Source: Affinundibacterium seohonense
GTDB lineage: Bacteria; Pseudomonadota; Gammaproteobacteria; Burkholderiales; Burkholderiaceae_D
Reading direction: 5' to 3'
Assembly (NCBI RefSeq): GCF_014284305.1
Contig: NZ_JACOFW010000017.1
Location: 1 to 64,000, forward strand
Length of the DNA: 64,000 bases
Positions 1 through 9,813 of this stretch are shown one piece after another. Under the pieces are notes generated by a model. It did no database searches, was not told the DNA's origin, and was given only the letters and a program-made list of their open reading frames with translations. Every line of letters starts with the position of its first letter. The stretch's first letter is position 1. The position numbers were made by a program, and so were the translations under genes.

Positions 1-33
1 TGCCAGATCGATACCAATTCGAGTAATATTCAT
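1..33 (-). mobile_element. IS110-family transposase, N-terminal 11 codons only (runs off window)
   Basis: The minus strand reads ATG at 33 with an AGGAG ribosome site just upstream and gives MNITRIGIDLA, which matches the usual opening of IS110/IS1111-type DEDD transposases, including the first Asp of the RuvC-like active site. The rest lies beyond the left edge. The element abuts a 5'-truncated gene on its right, as expected for an insertion. Only 11 residues are visible, so the family call rests on the N-terminal motif. Confidence 0.65.
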
Positions 34-51
34 TTGGACTTCTCCTCTGTG

Positions 52-79
52 AACTAATCAGTTTTACCTCTAATTAGTT
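52..79. repeat. Inverted repeat at presumed IS end
   Basis: AACTAAT (52-58) and ATTAGTT (73-79) are exact inverted copies separated by 14 bases. They lie between the transposase start and the truncated U32 reading frame, so they may mark the subterminal repeat of the IS. The true boundary cannot be fixed without the empty site. Confidence 0.35.
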
Positions 80-89
80 TGGCACATTT

Positions 90-602
90 GATGCCGTAGG
101 GGGAGGAGTCCATTCCATTGCCTTACGTCGCGACGCTGTCGCCCAACATGAACAAGCACGCGTGAATTTGTGGCAGCGTCCTTTGCGTGAAGCAGCACAA
201 GTGCCTTTGGTGCCGTTCCCAGAAACCACGCTGACGTATTTGGCCAATGTGTACAACCACAAAGCCAGCGAATTCTATAAAAAACACGGCGTGCAACTCA
301 TCGCAGCAGCGTACGAATCGCATGAAGAACCGGGTGAAGTGCCTTTGATGATTACCAAGCACTGCTTGCGTTTTTCATTTAACCTCTGCCCAAAACAAGC
401 CAAAGGTGTAACCGGTGTGCAAGGTCAAGTCAAAGCAGAGCCGATGACTTTAGTTAATGGTGATGAAAAATTTACGCTGCGTTTTGATTGTAAGCCCTGC
501 GAAATGCATGTGATGGGTAGTATGAAACCGCATATCTTGAAGTCACCGCCACCAAGCACGGTAACGAGTCCTTTGGTTTTCCACAAATCCAGACCGCAGT
601 AA
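90..602 (+). pseudogene. U32 peptidase family (YdcP/RlhA-like), C-terminal remnant
   Basis: An open frame without its own proper start runs from just after a TAG at 75-77 to the TAA at 602. It contains the C-terminal U32 signature: MITKHCLRFSFNLCPKQ followed by LRFDCKPCEMHVMG, with four cysteines suited to an iron-sulfur cluster. YdcP/RlhA makes 5-hydroxycytidine in 23S rRNA; that function is family knowledge. A full-length member is about 650 residues, so only about the last quarter remains. The 5' part was presumably separated by the adjacent IS110 element. The GTG at 162 is an internal codon rather than a convincing start. Confidence 0.7.
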
Positions 603-662
603 ATATTGAAGTAAGTCGTTTGTCACTGAAGCTGGTAGCGCTCAACGATTTCGAAAAATAAA

Positions 663-697
663 AAAACCGACAGCCTGTAAGCTGTCGGTTTTTTTGT
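663..697. terminator. Bidirectional rho-independent terminator
   Basis: The arms AAAACCGACAGC (663-674) and GCTGTCGGTTTT (681-692) pair perfectly around a 6-base loop, with A-runs on the left and T-runs on the right. It separates the convergent U32 remnant and the S9 peptidase gene and can serve both. Confidence 0.85.
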
Positions 698-717
698 AGG
701 GCCAAGCAAATGTAATC

Positions 718-2913
718 TTACAAATTATCCTGCAAGAATTTCCATTTAGCTTTTTGCATGGACCAGTTTTGCCATGCATCCGCCACACCGTGACCTTGGC
801 CTGGATACAGTTGTAAGCTGTATTCTTTATTCCCTTTGGCAAGGGCGTCGATGAACATGATGGTGTTTTGTGGATGGACATTGTCATCCATCGTACCGTG
901 CATAATCATGATTTTTCCGCTCAAGTTTTTCGCCGCTTTTAAGCTAGAACCTTTGTCGTAACCTTCTGCATTTTCTTGCGGCAAGCCCATGTAGCGTTCG
1001 GTGTAGATGCTGTCATAGAAACGCCAGTCGGTGACCGGGGCGCCGACGAAGCCGACTTTCCAAGATTGACTGTGAGTCATGGCATACGATGTGAAATAAC
1101 CGCCATAGCTCCAACCATTCAAAGCGATTCTATCCATGTCGGCAAAGCCTTGTTGGCGCAGCCATTCCAAGCCGTCTAACTGATCCTGCAATTCTAGTTG
1201 TCCGAGTTTTTTGTGAATTGGCCAAGCACTCGAAACCCCTTTGTTGCTGGCGCTTTGATTATCCATGATCCAGACGACATAGCCTTGCTGTGCCAGGAAG
1301 TGGTAGTAGGCATTGGCACTCCATTGGTCACGCACTTGTGGTGCCATTGGGCCGGCATACAGGTGTTGATACACAGGATATTTTTTAGTCGCATCAAAAT
1401 TTGGTGGCAGGTACAGCACACTTTCCATTAAAAAGCCGTTGCGGGATTTCACTTGTTGATGCTTGACTGTCGCCAATTGTAAAGCTTTGAATTTTTCTGG
1501 TACGCCTACATCATCAACCAATTTCACTTGCACACCTGCATCGGTGAACAAAGCTTGCTTTGGTGTTTGTGTCATGCTGCTCCAGCTGTCGACATAGTGC
1601 GTGAAGGTTTTATTCCAACGCACCATGTGCGTGCCTTTTTCTTCCGTCAGACGCTTGAAGTTACTACCGTCAAGATTGACGCTATAGGCATCATTGCCAA
1701 TAGGATTGCGTTCGTTGGCGGCAAATAGCACACGACCTTTGGCTTCATCTACACCATGTACGGTACGTACATCCCAGTCACCTTGTGTGACCGCTTTGAC
1801 TAACTGGAAGTTTTTGTCGTAGTGATATAAATGATGATGACCAGTACGGCTCGATTCCCAAATGAAGCTGCCATCTTTTAAAAAGTGTGGCAATGGCAGA
1901 CGTTCAGTCCATGCTGGACTGGTTTCTTTTACCACCGCTTTGCTATTCAGTTTTGCGTCGTAGATACGCAAATCCAACCAAGTTTGAACGCGGTCTTGCC
2001 AAGCGGCCATGAGTTTGCCATCAGGTGTCCAGTCGACTTGAACGATCAGCGTTTCTTTGCCTGCGTATGGGTCTTGTGTCCAACTGATTTTGCCATTCAA
2101 ATCGACCACGCCGAGCTTCGTAATAGGGTTAGAATCGCCAGCTTTAGGATAACGGGTGCGATCGGTTTTGACTGGCTGAGCATGATCGCCACTTAAGGTG
2201 TAGACCGGTACTTTGGTTTCATCAAAACTTAAGAAGGCTAACTTTTTAGAATCAGGTGCCCAGCGGAACGCGCGAAAATCACCGCGACCATAGACTTCTT
2301 CCTGATACACCCAATCTAAGCGACCATTAAACACGGTTTCGCTGCCACCTGTGGTTAAGCGCTTCTCTTTGGCTGTCGCAACATCAGTCGCGTACATGTC
2401 ATTGCCTTTTAAGTAAGCGACCGTTTTGGCATCGGGTGAAAGCAGAGCTTCGTCTTCTTTGACGTCCGGTGTATTCGTTAAAGCACGCGCTTTATTGGCA
2501 TTGAGATCGAGTAACCAGATATCGTTTTTGTAGGTAAAGATATAGCTCTTGGTTTCTGGTTTGATACGAGCACTCAATTGATCTGCCAATTTGGCCAATT
2601 CTTTTTCATCCACCTTGGCTGTTTTTAAGATATTGAGAACATTGCCGTCGGCTGGTAGGGCTGTTTTTTCCCAAGTTGATGGGTTGATCACGAAAAGTTC
2701 CGCAGTGCCTTTATTCACTTTGGATTCGATTAAGCGATTTTGATTGTCCCAAGATAGGCGCGTCATCGGCGCCGCATTGAAATTTTGTTTTAATTCTGGG
2801 TGATACAGCATTTCTAAAGTCAATTTGCTATCACCAGCGTAGGCTGTACCGCTAGCCGCGAAACTTGTAACTAAGGCTAGGGCGATTGTGTTCAAGGGAA
2901 TAGTGCGTTTCAT
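718..2913 (-). CDS. Dipeptidyl peptidase IV-like S9 peptidase, exported
   Basis: This 731-residue protein has a Sec signal peptide (residues 1-26, ending in AYA), then a beta-propeller DPPIV N-terminal domain and an S9 alpha/beta-hydrolase domain from about residue 520. The catalytic triad is readable: Ser602 in GWSYGGY, Asp676 in GTMDDNVHP and His708 in GQGHG. The motif DWVYQEEV carries the double glutamate that binds the substrate N-terminus in DPPIV enzymes, which supports dipeptide release after Xaa-Pro rather than plain oligopeptidase activity. It probably acts in the periplasm on imported peptides. A second, unlike S9 enzyme lies at 5441-7453. Confidence 0.9.
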   Translation of the reverse strand: MKRTIPLNTIALALVTSFAASGTAYAGDSKLTLEMLYHPELKQNFNAAPMTRLSWDNQNRLIESKVNKGTAELFVINPSTWEKTALPADGNVLNILKTAKVDEKELAKLADQLSARIKPETKSYIFTYKNDIWLLDLNANKARALTNTPDVKEDEALLSPDAKTVAYLKGNDMYATDVATAKEKRLTTGGSETVFNGRLDWVYQEEVYGRGDFRAFRWAPDSKKLAFLSFDETKVPVYTLSGDHAQPVKTDRTRYPKAGDSNPITKLGVVDLNGKISWTQDPYAGKETLIVQVDWTPDGKLMAAWQDRVQTWLDLRIYDAKLNSKAVVKETSPAWTERLPLPHFLKDGSFIWESSRTGHHHLYHYDKNFQLVKAVTQGDWDVRTVHGVDEAKGRVLFAANERNPIGNDAYSVNLDGSNFKRLTEEKGTHMVRWNKTFTHYVDSWSSMTQTPKQALFTDAGVQVKLVDDVGVPEKFKALQLATVKHQQVKSRNGFLMESVLYLPPNFDATKKYPVYQHLYAGPMAPQVRDQWSANAYYHFLAQQGYVVWIMDNQSASNKGVSSAWPIHKKLGQLELQDQLDGLEWLRQQGFADMDRIALNGWSYGGYFTSYAMTHSQSWKVGFVGAPVTDWRFYDSIYTERYMGLPQENAEGYDKGSSLKAAKNLSGKIMIMHGTMDDNVHPQNTIMFIDALAKGNKEYSLQLYPGQGHGVADAWQNWSMQKAKWKFLQDNL

Positions 2914-3010
2914 ACCTGATCCTCCAAATGATTTTTCTTGATAGTTGGATAAAGCAAAATAATATTTTTAGGGTCAAAAAGCTGACTGTTTAAGATGCCT
3001 ATTTTGTTCT

Positions 3011-3907
3011 TTAGTTCAATTTTTTCAATGACTTAATGACGAGAGGTAAAAATTTTTCCTGCAAGGCAGCTTGCTTACTTTCTTGCAGATTGAGGTACAT
3101 CGCTGATAAAAAAGCAGTTAGATTATGTTTGCGTGCCAAGCTTGCTTGAGTCGTTCTTTTTGAGTCGAGTGAAGTCGTCAATAAACTGTCAAACCAGTCA
3201 TTCCATTCTTCCGGCGTGAGCGCCGAGCGCAGTGCTAAATAAAACACGGGCGTCATCAAGCGCTCACCTTCACCATACTGATAAAAGTGTTGATCATTCC
3301 GAATCTTCAGACACAAGGCTTCTAGCATCAAACTGTGCTGAGATTTATTCAATGCCGGATTAAGAGATAGCTGCATCATCCAATCAGCAGCATGTGCTAC
3401 ACCATGCCGCCAACCTTGTTTTTCATCATAGCCACGATAGTCTTGAATACTACGTAAATACTGCGCAGCAAGGCTCACCATTTCTTGTCTTTGTGCCTCG
3501 CTCATAAATGCTTTGCGTCGGTCAACTCGCGCCACTTCAGCTAACACTAATGCCGCAAACGGTTGCTGAAATCCGGGATCATTTTTCGTGCGTGGAGCTG
3601 CGATTTGCGTCTGAAGTTGTTGTCGGATAGTTTGCATGGTTTCGGTTGTAAGCAGTTCGCTGCGCATCCAAAACGACAGCGCCTCGAAAGCAATCTCATC
3701 GCGCAACTGTGGATTAGGACTGGCTAAACAATCGAGTAAGTTGAGTGCGCTTTGCTGCCGTTGTTGTGCATCCGCGATTTGCCATTTGCTCTCTTTTAAA
3801 ACCAGTAAATTTTCTTGCGTCTTGCCGTCGGGCGGGCAAGCTGCAATACTAACTGCGCTATAGCTGAGCAGGATACTTGTGATTGCATATCGGTAAAACG
3901 ATTTCAT
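3011..3907 (-). CDS. DUF2785 family protein, exported
   Basis: The 298-residue product opens with a signal peptide ending near AVSIAA, followed by Cys24, which could also be a lipoprotein-like or disulfide cysteine. The central motif GWRHGVAHAADW is the hallmark of DUF2785 proteins, which are helical-repeat proteins of unknown function. It is transcribed in the same direction as the neighbouring S9 peptidase and waaA, with 97 and 49 bases between them. No catalytic function can be assigned. Confidence 0.75.
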   Translation of the reverse strand: MKSFYRYAITSILLSYSAVSIAACPPDGKTQENLLVLKESKWQIADAQQRQQSALNLLDCLASPNPQLRDEIAFEALSFWMRSELLTTETMQTIRQQLQTQIAAPRTKNDPGFQQPFAALVLAEVARVDRRKAFMSEAQRQEMVSLAAQYLRSIQDYRGYDEKQGWRHGVAHAADWMMQLSLNPALNKSQHSLMLEALCLKIRNDQHFYQYGEGERLMTPVFYLALRSALTPEEWNDWFDSLLTTSLDSKRTTQASLARKHNLTAFLSAMYLNLQESKQAALQEKFLPLVIKSLKKLN

Positions 3908-3956
3908 GGCGTCGCCTTCCGTAAAAAAACTGAGTCTTAATGAGCTTTGTTAGCGT

Positions 3957-5231
3957 TTATTGAATGAACGGCTTAATCGCTTGCATGGTTCTATCGGTTG
4001 CGCCTTGATGCTGCAAGAAAAACGCGTGTGCGTGTGTTCCCATATGTGTACGTGTCGTTATATCGTCGAGTAAAGTTTGGGCACGCTGCATCAGGTCTTC
4101 GGCATTGCCAGCGCGTTGCGCGCAGTTGGCAGCAATCGCTTGTTCTGTGATTTCAGAAAAATTGAAAGTATGCGGGCCAGTCAAGACGGCGCGGCTCATG
4201 GCAAATGCTTCAATTAAATTATGTCCGCCCAGAGGAACTAAGCTCCCACCAACGAAGGCAAGGTCGCTAGCCGCGTAGTACATATACATCTCCCCCATGC
4301 TGTCACCTAAAAAAACCTGAGTATCGGCCGGGATCGGCAGCGCATCTTGCGCAAGATCTAACGTGGAACGGCGTACAAAGCGCAATTGGTGTTGACTCAG
4401 TAGTGCGGCAACTTGATCAAAACGCTGCGGATGTCGTGGCGTGATGATGAGCAGGGCGCGCGGCAATTGTAGGCGCATAAAAGCTTCGAGAATTAATGGC
4501 TCCTCACCTTCGCGGGTACTGGCACAAATGAATACGGGACGTTGCCCAAAATAGGCACGTAATTTGGCGCCACGTTCGGCCATCATCGGCGGTGGCGTGA
4601 CGTCAAATTTCATATTTCCGGTAATACATAAATCACGTACACCCAAGGCACGCAGGCGATCAGCGTCGGGGCCAGATTGCGCAGCAACATAATCAATCGC
4701 TTGGGCCGCAGGCAGCATTAAACCTGATAGACGTTGGGCTTTTCGTAAAGAACGCTCGGATAAACGGGCATTCACCAGCGTCACAGGAATCTTTGCCGCT
4801 TTACATTGCGCGATCAAATTTGGCCAGACTTCTGTTTCAATCAACACGCAAATCGCGGGCGAAAAATGACGCAAAAAGCGGCGAATGATCCAGTTGATGT
4901 CGTAAGGAATGAAAGTCTGGGTCAGACGATCCGCGATATTGGCAAACAGAGTCTGACCGGTGCTACGACCAATAGGGGTCATGTGTGTGAGCAAAATGTG
5001 ATGCTCAGGATAATTCTCTAATAGGGCTCTGATGATAGGTTCGGCTGCACGCGTCTCTCCTGCAGATACGGCATGTACCCAGATAAATTTTTGCGCTTTG
5101 ACTGCTTTGTACCAACCCAAGCGTTCGCTAATGTGTTGGCGATAACCAGGTTCTTGTTTGCCTCTTAGCCATAGACGAAAAAGGATAAAAGGAAGGGCTA
5201 GTGACCAGGCGATCGAATAGAAAAAACGCAT
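3957..5231 (-). CDS. waaA: 3-deoxy-D-manno-octulosonic acid (Kdo) transferase
   Basis: This 424-residue protein matches the usual length of WaaA/KdtA. It begins with a membrane anchor (FFYSIAWSLALPFILF), followed by a GT-B fold. The motif HAVSAGETRAAEPII is typical of the N-terminal acceptor domain, and FVGGSLVPLGGHNLIEA of the CMP-Kdo side. It transfers Kdo to lipid IVA on the cytoplasmic face of the inner membrane during lipopolysaccharide synthesis. It is separated from the DUF2785 gene by 49 bases and may share its transcript. Confidence 0.93.
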   Translation of the reverse strand: MRFFYSIAWSLALPFILFRLWLRGKQEPGYRQHISERLGWYKAVKAQKFIWVHAVSAGETRAAEPIIRALLENYPEHHILLTHMTPIGRSTGQTLFANIADRLTQTFIPYDINWIIRRFLRHFSPAICVLIETEVWPNLIAQCKAAKIPVTLVNARLSERSLRKAQRLSGLMLPAAQAIDYVAAQSGPDADRLRALGVRDLCITGNMKFDVTPPPMMAERGAKLRAYFGQRPVFICASTREGEEPLILEAFMRLQLPRALLIITPRHPQRFDQVAALLSQHQLRFVRRSTLDLAQDALPIPADTQVFLGDSMGEMYMYYAASDLAFVGGSLVPLGGHNLIEAFAMSRAVLTGPHTFNFSEITEQAIAANCAQRAGNAEDLMQRAQTLLDDITTRTHMGTHAHAFFLQHQGATDRTMQAIKPFIQ

Positions 5232-5440
5232 TATCTTGTTATTGGCGGTATGTTTTGGTCATACCCGCAATTGTTTTTGTAAGAATCGAGAATATACCTG
5301 AAGTTAGACTCTTCCCCATCTTAACTTGAGTAATTTAACAAGTGCATTTGTTATAATTGTTTAAAAGAGAATAAATTACGACTTAGCTTTTGTTCTAATA
5401 TTTTGATATGCCATTAGATAACATTTAATTTTAGGGTTTT

Positions 5441-7453
5441 ATGATAACAACTTATACCAAGAAGTTTTCTATGTATGTGCGTCTAGTGTTGTCGACGCTG
5501 CTGTTTTTTGCCTCGACGTCAAGCGCATTTGCCCAGAATAAGAAATTGCCTTTGGAGTCGTTTTTTGAAAATTCTAGAATGAATATGGTCGAGCTATCGC
5601 CTGATGGGCAATCGCTGGCTATGTTGGTGGCGATGAAAAATGGCCGTGTGCAGTTAGTTTCTATGAATTTGAAGACTAAAGAGCCAAAAATTGTGGCCGG
5701 CTTTAATGATGTCGATATTAGTGAGTTTCATTGGGTCAATTCTAAGCGTTTGGTGTTTACGACTGCAGACAATACCGTTGCAACGGGGGAGTTGAGATAC
5801 AACCCGGGTTTGTTTGCGGTCAATTTGGACGGTAGTGATCTGCGAACTTTGATTGAACGGGTGTATGGCGCCAAAATGACGACCGGTACGATGATTCAGA
5901 AGCGAACCTTGCCCGCTGAGAGTTTCTTTTATGCTGTTGATTTGCGTTTGCATTCCGAAAATGTATTTGTAGCACAACCGGTATGGGATTCTATTTATGA
6001 TTTGAGGGCCCTGAATCTGATTAGCCTAAACACCAATACTGGAAAGGCCGAGACTTTGACTCGCCCAGGGGATTCCCGCGCTTGGCTGATCGACTACGAC
6101 GGTAAGCCCAAGGTGAATATTGTGTCGGAAGGAGACAAAGAAAAAATTATGTACCACGATGAACAAAGTGGTCGTTGGGAAGTGATCGCTGAAACCGGTA
6201 AGTATCGTGGTGGTAAGTTTACGCCACTGGAGCTGGGCCCCGACGGCACTTTGTATGTGGTGGCGCGAAAAAAACAAGATACCTCTTCGCTCTATCGCTT
6301 TAATTTAAAGACGAAAGAAGTGGAAGATCAAGCCATCGTGTCCATTCCAGGATACGATTTTAACGGCAATTTGATTTTCGATCGTGCCAGTAAAAAATTA
6401 CTTGGTGTTTCATTCTTAAATGATGCACGCACCACGCACTGGTTGGATGAAGGCATGCAAGCCTTGCAAAAGAAGATAGATGCTTTGCTGCCCGCAACGA
6501 TCAACCAAATAAGTATTGCCAGAGATGGCTTGAGTCGGTTTGTCGCAGTGCGCTCTTATTCGGACGTGCAACCATCGGTATACACGGTCTATGACACAGA
6601 AAATAGCAAGCTTGAGTTGATCGGTCATCGTCATCAAAAGATCGATGCGAAAACGATGGCAATCCAAGATATGGTGCGTTACTCCGCCCGCGATGGACTT
6701 CAAATTCCCGCCTACTTGACCTTGCCAAAAGGGGAAAAGAGCAAAAATCTCCCCATGGTTGTTTTGGTACATGGCGGGCCTTTTGTCAGGGGAGCGAGCT
6801 GGGAGTGGGATGCACAAGTGCAGTTTTTAGCCTCACGTGGCTATGCTGTCTTGCAGCCAGAGTTTCGCGGCAGCACTGGCTTTGGAGTCAAACATTTTAA
6901 AGCCGGTTGGAAGCAATGGGGATTATTGATGCAAGATGACTTGGCCGATGCTGCCAAATGGGCGATTGCGGAAGGAATCGCCGATCCCAAGCGCATTTGT
7001 ATTGCTGGTGCAAGTTATGGTGGTTATGCCAGCCTAATGGGGATTGCCAATCATCCTGAATTATTTCAATGCGCAGTCAATTGGGTCGGTGTCACGAGCA
7101 TTCCTTTACTTTATGAGTCAAGTTGGAGCAATGATTATTCTGCGGAATGGCAAAATTACGGGATGCCATTATTGATTGGTGACCCTGTTAAGGATGCCGA
7201 ACAACTGCGAAATACCTCACCAGTCAATTTAGCCGACAAAATAAAAAAACCACTGCTGTTGGCCTATGGCGGTGCTGATAGGCGCGTACCAATTGCGCAT
7301 GGAGAAAAATTCTATACTGAAGTCAGCAAACACAATGCCAAGGTGGAATGGATAAAATATCCAGACGAAGGACACGGCTGGAAACTTGAACGTACCCGCT
7401 TAGATTTTTGGGGGCGTGTCGAAAAATTCTTACATGAGAACATCGGACAATGA
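5441..7453 (+). CDS. S9C-type prolyl oligopeptidase/acylaminoacyl peptidase, exported
   Basis: A 670-residue serine peptidase with an N-terminal signal sequence (LVLSTLLFFASTSSAFAQ), a propeller region and a C-terminal hydrolase domain. The triad is Ser525 in GASYGGYAS, Asp613 in GGADRRVP and His645 in DEGHGW. It lacks the DPPIV double-Glu motif, so substrate specificity is likely broader than that of the 718-2913 enzyme. The start may be the internal ATG at 5471, which gives a more compact signal peptide; neither start has a strong ribosome site. It diverges from waaA across an AT-rich 209-base promoter region. Confidence 0.88.
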   Translation: MITTYTKKFSMYVRLVLSTLLFFASTSSAFAQNKKLPLESFFENSRMNMVELSPDGQSLAMLVAMKNGRVQLVSMNLKTKEPKIVAGFNDVDISEFHWVNSKRLVFTTADNTVATGELRYNPGLFAVNLDGSDLRTLIERVYGAKMTTGTMIQKRTLPAESFFYAVDLRLHSENVFVAQPVWDSIYDLRALNLISLNTNTGKAETLTRPGDSRAWLIDYDGKPKVNIVSEGDKEKIMYHDEQSGRWEVIAETGKYRGGKFTPLELGPDGTLYVVARKKQDTSSLYRFNLKTKEVEDQAIVSIPGYDFNGNLIFDRASKKLLGVSFLNDARTTHWLDEGMQALQKKIDALLPATINQISIARDGLSRFVAVRSYSDVQPSVYTVYDTENSKLELIGHRHQKIDAKTMAIQDMVRYSARDGLQIPAYLTLPKGEKSKNLPMVVLVHGGPFVRGASWEWDAQVQFLASRGYAVLQPEFRGSTGFGVKHFKAGWKQWGLLMQDDLADAAKWAIAEGIADPKRICIAGASYGGYASLMGIANHPELFQCAVNWVGVTSIPLLYESSWSNDYSAEWQNYGMPLLIGDPVKDAEQLRNTSPVNLADKIKKPLLLAYGGADRRVPIAHGEKFYTEVSKHNAKVEWIKYPDEGHGWKLERTRLDFWGRVEKFLHENIGQ

Positions 7454-8164
7454 TGGACTGAGGGCTGGCATTCAGACTGCCGTGATGAGAGACATTAATT
7501 GATCTCAGTATGCAAATGCTAAGATGTTATCAAAGAGAAAACCGAAGAAGCAGCGCTGGGTCAAAGCCCGCCTCTGCGCTTTTCCCACGAATGCTTTTCG
7601 ATACCTTTCTTCATTCAGTGAATAGCAGTACAGACCATGCGTTGGGTAGAAAATAGCATTGAGATTGGTTAATTTTGTGTTGGAGCTGTACCAGTGCGAG
7701 GTGGGCGTTCTCGTCTTGGCGAAAAACTGACTTACTGACTTTTCTTACATAGTTTAGATCTAAAGCTTCACTCACACTGACCGAGCTGCCATTCCGAAAC
7801 TCGTATTGCACTCACGCGATTCGCTGCGATCTGCACTTTGGTGCGCAGGGCAGATGAGATCTGGCGACTTTATCTATTACTTTACACCCACATAGAACTC
7901 AGCATTGATTATTGCCTCGGTGAGGCGAGAGCGGTCCGAGAGTAGATCACGATGAATGATGTATCTTGGGGCAAACTCGTGCTCGGAAAAGTTTGAGTTA
8001 AGAAACCGAAATGATGTTTAATTTTGGTTTTTTAGTGGTTTTACTTTACCTGTAAATAGTTTAGGTTTAAAGTATTTGTTCGTCACGATATCGCCGCTGT
8101 AACTTCTCACAATAAATTAAGAAAACTTGGCGCAGTGTGCGAACTACAATATGGAGACTGACCG
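7454..8164. other. Intergenic region without a convincing gene
   Basis: These 711 bases separate the S9 peptidase from the aromatic CoA ligase. A minus-strand GTG frame at 7611-7811 (66 codons) has reasonable codon choice but no ribosome site and no recognised domain. A likely hairpin lies at 8003-8030 (AAACCGAAAT against ATTTTGGTTT, then TTT). The promoter of the downstream degradation cluster should lie between about 8035 and 8150. Confidence 0.5.
8003..8033 (+). terminator. Possible rho-independent terminator
   Basis: AAACCGAAAT (8003-8012) and ATTTTGGTTT (8021-8030) form a 10-base stem with one G-T pair, followed by three more T residues. The stem is AT-rich and of modest strength. Confidence 0.4.
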
Positions 8165-9790
8165 ATGTCTAAGTATTTTCACCAATCCGCGCATGTCGAT
8201 ACGTTCCCCTTCGAGCATCTGCCGCCACCTGAACAGTGGCCAGAGTTGCTGTTTGATTTACCTGAATTGCAGTATCCGGAACGCCTCAATTGCGCGACGG
8301 CTTTTTTAGAAGACATTGCTGCGCTAGGGTTTGCTGACAAGGTGGCGATACGCAGCGCTAGTGCGACCTGGACTTATGCCGAGCTGTGTGCGAGAGTGAA
8401 TCAGATTGCACATGTTTTAGTCGACGATATGCATCTAGTGCCGGGAAATCGCGTGTTGTTGCGCGGTGCAAATAATCCCATGATGGCCGCATGCATTTTG
8501 GCCGTGTGGAAAGCCGGTTGTGTAGCCGTACCGACCATGCCCTTGTTGCGCGCTAAAGAGTTGAGCGTCATTATTGAGAAAGCACAAATTTCTGCCGCAT
8601 TATGTTCTTCAGCTTTGCAAGAGGAGTTGGACGCAGCACAGAAATTGAGTCCAGTGCTGCAGCAGATCAAGATTTTTAATACCGATGTTGTGGGTTCGGT
8701 CGACCAATTGATGACGAGCAAATCAAGTAATTTCAAAGCAGTTGATACGCATGCCGAGGATGTTTGTCTGATCAGCTTCACATCGGGTACGACTGGAATG
8801 CCGAAAGGCACCATGCATTTTCATCGAGATGTGTTGGCGATTTGTGATTGCTTCCCGCGTTCGATATTGCAATCGCAGGTGAATGACACATTTATCGGTA
8901 CACCGCCTTTGGCATTTACTTTTGGCCTTGGCGGCTTATTGCTTTTTCCTTTACGCATTGGCGCAACTGCCGTGCTGCTGGAAAAGCTCACGCCAGAAAG
9001 CTTACTCAAAGCGATCGACGACTATCAAGCCACAGTTTGTTTCACAGCGCCGACTTTCTACCGTCAGATGATGCCTATGCTGCCCAATTTTTCGCTGAAG
9101 TCATTGCAAAAGACAGTGTCTGCCGGTGAAACTTTGCCCGCAGCGACTCGCGAAGCTTGGCAAGCTGCGACGGGCTTAATCATGATTGATGGCATCGGTG
9201 CGACGGAGATGTTGCATATCTTTATTTCGGCAGCGGGCGAGCATGCGCGTTCAGGAGCGACAGGTAAAGCGGTTCCCGGTTATCAAGCTTGTGTTCTCGA
9301 CGAGAACGGTAATCCAGCGCCGGTGGGCGTGACAGGCCGGCTGGCGGTGAAAGGACCGACGGGCTGCCGCTATCTGGCTGACGACAGACAAAAAAATTAT
9401 GTTTTGAATGGTTGGAATCTGACTGGCGACGCTTATGAAATGGATGCCGAAGGCTATTTCCATTATCGTGCTCGCACTGACGACATGATCATTACCGCTG
9501 GATATAACGTGGCAGGTCCCGAGGTGGAAGAAATTATCCTTAAACATCCTGACGTCGCTGAATGTGCGGTAGTTGGATTACCCGACGAAGAGCGCGGTCA
9601 GATCGTCAAAGCCTTTGTGGTCTTGCGCGATTCGAATAAAGCGAGTGACGCCTTAGTTAGCGATATCCAGCAATTCGTCAAAGCGAACGTCGCACCTTAT
9701 AAATATCCGCGCTGTATAGAATTCAAAGACGCTTTGCCTCGTACGGAGACGGGCAAAGTGCAGCGGTTTAAGTTGAAGCTGACCAATTAA
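8165..9790 (+). CDS. abmG: 2-aminobenzoate-CoA ligase (aryl-CoA synthetase)
   Basis: A 541-residue ANL-superfamily enzyme. The ATP-binding P-loop is FTSGTTGMPKGTMH (about residues 204-217), and the C-terminal hinge and lysine region appears as TGDAYEMDAEGYFHYRARTDD and ETGKVQRFKL. It activates an aromatic acid with ATP and CoA. The N-terminus and the direct neighbour, a 2-aminobenzoyl-CoA monooxygenase/reductase, point to 2-aminobenzoate (anthranilate) rather than benzoate, by analogy with the aerobic pathway of Azoarcus evansii. A GGAG site precedes the ATG. Benzoate- or salicylate-CoA ligase remains possible. Confidence 0.75.
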   Translation: MSKYFHQSAHVDTFPFEHLPPPEQWPELLFDLPELQYPERLNCATAFLEDIAALGFADKVAIRSASATWTYAELCARVNQIAHVLVDDMHLVPGNRVLLRGANNPMMAACILAVWKAGCVAVPTMPLLRAKELSVIIEKAQISAALCSSALQEELDAAQKLSPVLQQIKIFNTDVVGSVDQLMTSKSSNFKAVDTHAEDVCLISFTSGTTGMPKGTMHFHRDVLAICDCFPRSILQSQVNDTFIGTPPLAFTFGLGGLLLFPLRIGATAVLLEKLTPESLLKAIDDYQATVCFTAPTFYRQMMPMLPNFSLKSLQKTVSAGETLPAATREAWQAATGLIMIDGIGATEMLHIFISAAGEHARSGATGKAVPGYQACVLDENGNPAPVGVTGRLAVKGPTGCRYLADDRQKNYVLNGWNLTGDAYEMDAEGYFHYRARTDDMIITAGYNVAGPEVEEIILKHPDVAECAVVGLPDEERGQIVKAFVVLRDSNKASDALVSDIQQFVKANVAPYKYPRCIEFKDALPRTETGKVQRFKLKLTN

Positions 9791-9813
9791 AATAAGTGAA
9801 CAAGATCTGGTAA

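Noticed and set aside
7611-7811. 66-codon minus-strand GTG frame
   Set aside because: Codon choice is fair but there is no ribosome site, no family and no partner gene; kept only as a note in the intergenic entry.
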